Source of the DNA: Chryseosolibacter sp044507775
GTDB lineage: Bacteria; Bacteroidota; Bacteroidia; Cytophagales; Cyclobacteriaceae
DNA length: 64,000 bases
NCBI GenBank assembly: GCA_044507775.1
Contig: JBIQIY010000007.1
Location: 1 to 64,000 of the forward strand
Direction of reading: 5' to 3'
This document shows positions 61,768 to 64,000 of the stretch, in pieces; position 1 is the stretch's first letter; each line of letters begins with the position of its first letter. The position numbers and the translations under genes are program-made. Under the pieces are notes generated by a model. That model was not told the DNA's origin. It searched no databases and saw nothing but the letters and a program-made list of their open reading frames with translations.

Positions 61768-62937
61768 TTATTGGCTCGCGCCCTTCTTGAGAACAATTTT
61801 ATTCAGGGCGGTCTTCTTGTCGATTTTACCTGCGCCGAAGTCTTTCAAGACAAGCGCTTTGACAGATAGTTCCAGGGTGGACGGTATTCCACATCCCTCA
61901 CATCGCGTGAGCATGACGTTAAAGATGAGGCTCTCGTCATCTTTGAGGCTCTTCACAGTCCGTCCATATTCCAGGATATTCTCCTTCAGATCCTCCTCGA
62001 ACACCGGATACAACTCGGTCACTTTCTTATCGCGTGAAGCTTTGTCAAGATTTTCGGCGCCGATCGTGGGCACCGTAAACCGGTTCGGACTCCTTTCTTC
62101 GCTACTCAGCACGCGAAGGTAGAAGATCGCGCCAAAGTCCTTGAGTCGCTCGTAATAAACATTACCATCTACAAAGTAGGTATGCGACAGGTCAGGTCGA
62201 TACAGGCGGCTGAAGATGCTCGACAGCATTTCCATGTCGGGCTCCCTTGTTTCAACGGATTCGGTATTGACAACAGTGAGTTTTTTCAACGCCTGCTCGC
62301 GGGTGAGTTTTCCTTCTCTGAAGGCGGTTATATCGGCGCGGGTTCCCTCGACGGAGATGCGCGTTTTCTTTCCGGCGTTGAAGTAGAAGGGCGCGCGATC
62401 ACTCTGGTTCGTTACGACAATTTTCTCCGAGGGCCCCAGCTGACTGAGAAAATCGCCGTAGTCAAGCAGAAAGGTCTGCGCCGCCTGGATCAGCCGCTCG
62501 TTATACTGCATGCGTGCGCTATCCGCGCTCATGCGCTTTCTCTTGCGGGCCATATCCTCCAGCTTGATGTCATCGCCGGCCAGCTCAGCCTCGTTTGACC
62601 CGTTGACCCGGTATGAGTAACCGTATGTGACGCCATCCGAAATGACTCGGGCTCCTCTCAGATCGTCACCTGAAATGGTAAACACGATCGGCATGAATTG
62701 ATCTGACGGCACGCGGAAAGTGACTCCGTACCCGGGCTGGTAAGTGCCTTTTACATCCAGACCGAGGATGGTTTTTTGTTGCTCAAGTTCCTGCTTGATC
62801 AACGTGGCGAGCACATTCTCGGCGACTTCAATGTCCCGCACCATCCGCTCGTCATTGATGTTCTGCGAAAGCGCATCCTGCCCGATCAGGCTGATAATGG
62901 CAAGGGCAGTCAGAGAAAATTTGCGTATCTGTTTCAT
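61768..62937 (-). CDS. Secreted hypothetical protein of an ECF sigma operon
   Basis: 389 residues with a signal peptide (ending ALSQ). The N-terminal half after the signal has a helical stretch (EVAENVLATLIKQELEQQKT), then mixed beta structure. One CxxC (RCEGCGIP) occurs late in the protein. I recognise no named family. It follows the anti-sigma gene by 31 bp and ends at a strong terminator, so it is the last gene of the operon and may be a sensed or effector component. Confidence 0.75.
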   Translation of the reverse strand: MKQIRKFSLTALAIISLIGQDALSQNINDERMVRDIEVAENVLATLIKQELEQQKTILGLDVKGTYQPGYGVTFRVPSDQFMPIVFTISGDDLRGARVISDGVTYGYSYRVNGSNEAELAGDDIKLEDMARKRKRMSADSARMQYNERLIQAAQTFLLDYGDFLSQLGPSEKIVVTNQSDRAPFYFNAGKKTRISVEGTRADITAFREGKLTREQALKKLTVVNTESVETREPDMEMLSSIFSRLYRPDLSHTYFVDGNVYYERLKDFGAIFYLRVLSSEERSPNRFTVPTIGAENLDKASRDKKVTELYPVFEEDLKENILEYGRTVKSLKDDESLIFNVMLTRCEGCGIPSTLELSVKALVLKDFGAGKIDKKTALNKIVLKKGASQ

Positions 62938-62968
62938 AAAAAATTGTTGTCAGTTTGTGTATGTATCA

Positions 62969-63841
62969 TCAGTTCCGGGTTTCTCCGTTGATTGGAGTAC
63001 CCACCTTCGTAATGATGCTGGTCAATATCTGCTCGGTCTCCTGTTTGAACAGGTCCGTGTTTTGCTCCAGGCTGTTGAGACGCGTTTGCATCAATTGCAA
63101 GTCATCGTTGCGCTGCTGCTGAAGATATTTAGCAAAGTCGACCAGAAGGTTTTCAATGTACTTCCTTTGCTCCGTTGAGGAAAGCTGGAAGTAGTCCTTT
63201 ACCTGGCGCATGTTTTCCGCCCGGATACCGTCGACAAATTGCCGGATCTGTTCCTGCGATGCAGAAGAAGATTCCCGAACGAGTTGATCGACCTTTCCCG
63301 AACTCAGCGCGAGATTTCGCCGAATCGACGCATCAAGCTGCTCCTGCGTTTTTGTAAGGCTTGCCTGGATCCGATCATTATTCTGATCCAGCGAGTTCTG
63401 GATCATCGACCGCACCTCGTCTTCTGTCAGCGATGGCTGGGCGGCTTGCTCATTTACAGGCAACTGCTCGGGGGTCCCGAAACTCAGCCGCACTTGCTTG
63501 TCTGCGACTACGAGTTGTGCCCCCGTCAGCCTGCCGACGAGGATCACCATGACAAGAGAGGCTGCCACACTGGCGATGGCGCGAATGTAAGGAGTCCGCC
63601 AGAAGGACTGATGGCCACCCGAGGTTGAAGACGGTTCGTTTTGTCCGATCACAATAGGCGGAGCGATCACTTCTTTATCCTCGGCAAAAGATAGTACTCT
63701 CCGGATATTTCGCAGGCCCTCCAACTCCTTTGCGGAATCCGGGTTCGCGATTAAGTAATCGTCGATTTTTTGTTTTTCCACCTCATCAAGCTCACCGTAG
63801 AGGTAGGCTATCCAGTCTTTTTCATCCGGCTTATAGCTCAT
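62969..63841 (-). CDS. Membrane anti-sigma factor-like protein with long periplasmic coiled coil
   Basis: 290 residues from the ATG at 63841 (the longest frame starts with TTG at 63847). N-terminal about 80 residues (KDWIAYLYGELDEVEKQKIDDYL) resemble an anti-sigma domain; no HxxxCxxC zinc motif is seen. A single membrane helix follows at about residues 85-105. The periplasmic part is Gln/Ser/Glu-rich and helical, likely a coiled coil of about 150 residues. The gene overlaps the sigma gene by 11 bp, supporting a sigma/anti-sigma pair. Confidence 0.8.
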   Translation of the reverse strand: MSYKPDEKDWIAYLYGELDEVEKQKIDDYLIANPDSAKELEGLRNIRRVLSFAEDKEVIAPPIVIGQNEPSSTSGGHQSFWRTPYIRAIASVAASLVMVILVGRLTGAQLVVADKQVRLSFGTPEQLPVNEQAAQPSLTEDEVRSMIQNSLDQNNDRIQASLTKTQEQLDASIRRNLALSSGKVDQLVRESSSASQEQIRQFVDGIRAENMRQVKDYFQLSSTEQRKYIENLLVDFAKYLQQQRNDDLQLMQTRLNSLEQNTDLFKQETEQILTSIITKVGTPINGETRN

Positions 63842-64000
63842 ATCCAATGGTATTTTTGTTGATATTTTTCTTTTCCAGAATCTTTTTCAATCCATCGAGT
63901 CCATAGTACATCCTCGACTTCACTGTGTTCTCCGAGATACCCAGCACTTCTGCGATCTCACGAAACTTCAGGCCTTCATATTCCTTCATGATCACCACCT
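63831..64000 (-). CDS. ECF RNA polymerase sigma factor, C-terminal part (cut by the window edge)
   Basis: Only the last 56 codons are inside the window. They encode a sigma-70 region 4 helix-turn-helix: YEGLKFREIAEVLGIS then ENTVKSRMYYGLDGLKKIL, with a Lys/Asn-rich tail. This is the typical end of an ECF sigma factor. The stop codon TAA (63833-63831) falls inside the start of the anti-sigma gene, an 11-bp overlap that couples the two. Confidence 0.88.
   Translation of the reverse strand, partial: VVIMKEYEGLKFREIAEVLGISENTVKSRMYYGLDGLKKILEKKNINKNTIGYEL

Overview
The window looks like chromosomal DNA of a Bacteroidota bacterium, most likely of the order Cytophagales. The evidence is the alternative complex III plus cytochrome oxidase gene order, the DUF983/DUF420/degenerate-SCO genes attached to it, promoters of the TTG-N19..21-TAnnTTTG type, and mid-range G+C. 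Placement below order level is a guess. No phage, plasmid, insertion sequence, CRISPR array, rRNA or tRNA was seen.

About 0-21 kb: one long minus-strand respiratory unit. It starts from a near-ideal promoter at 21.1 kb and reads actA-actB-actC-actD-actE-actF (quinol to cytochrome c), coxB-coxA (CuA and heme/CuB subunits), ctaA-ctaB (heme A synthesis), two coxC-type subunits III, a subunit IV, a SCO-like protein without copper ligands, and DUF420, small-membrane and DUF983 proteins. It ends against a 1220-residue membrane histidine kinase. Together these genes make an electron path from quinol through ACIII to an A-type oxygen reductase, with assembly factors.

About 21.6-28.5 kb: small housekeeping-like and accessory genes (ICMT-like methyltransferase, VOC protein, sugar-phosphate isomerase, pentapeptide protein, DUF1330, SDR, erythronate-dehydrogenase-like epimerase, DUF1801). 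About 28.6-42.3 kb: secreted hydrolases and carbohydrate genes (S12 hydrolase, esterase, isomerase, enolase-superfamily enzyme, GH140-like glycosidase, NagX-like membrane acyltransferase, DUF1080 lipoprotein, FAD/Fe-S oxidoreductase), several with twin-arginine signals. About 42.7-57.4 kb: PhoX, NhaD, MocA-type oxidoreductase, TrmN6, YceI/MarR, M3 peptidase, SMP-30, CDF exporter, ferredoxin reductase and PurB. About 57.4-64 kb: an efflux set (adaptor, MacB-type permease, TolC) with no ATPase gene, then an ECF sigma / anti-sigma / secreted-protein operon cut by the window edge.

The most unusual feature is not a gene. The window is sprinkled with short tandem repeats, mainly heptamers (GTGAGTC-type, TTGGTTG, CTTATAA) and an 11/12-bp unit (AACCTGCATTC / AACCTGCCTTTC). 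They sit against stop and start codons, fill the only wide spacers of the act operon, and in one case hold open a reading frame so that a dehydrogenase gene runs 227 bp into the next gene. Copy-number change in these arrays could alter protein ends or translation spacing.
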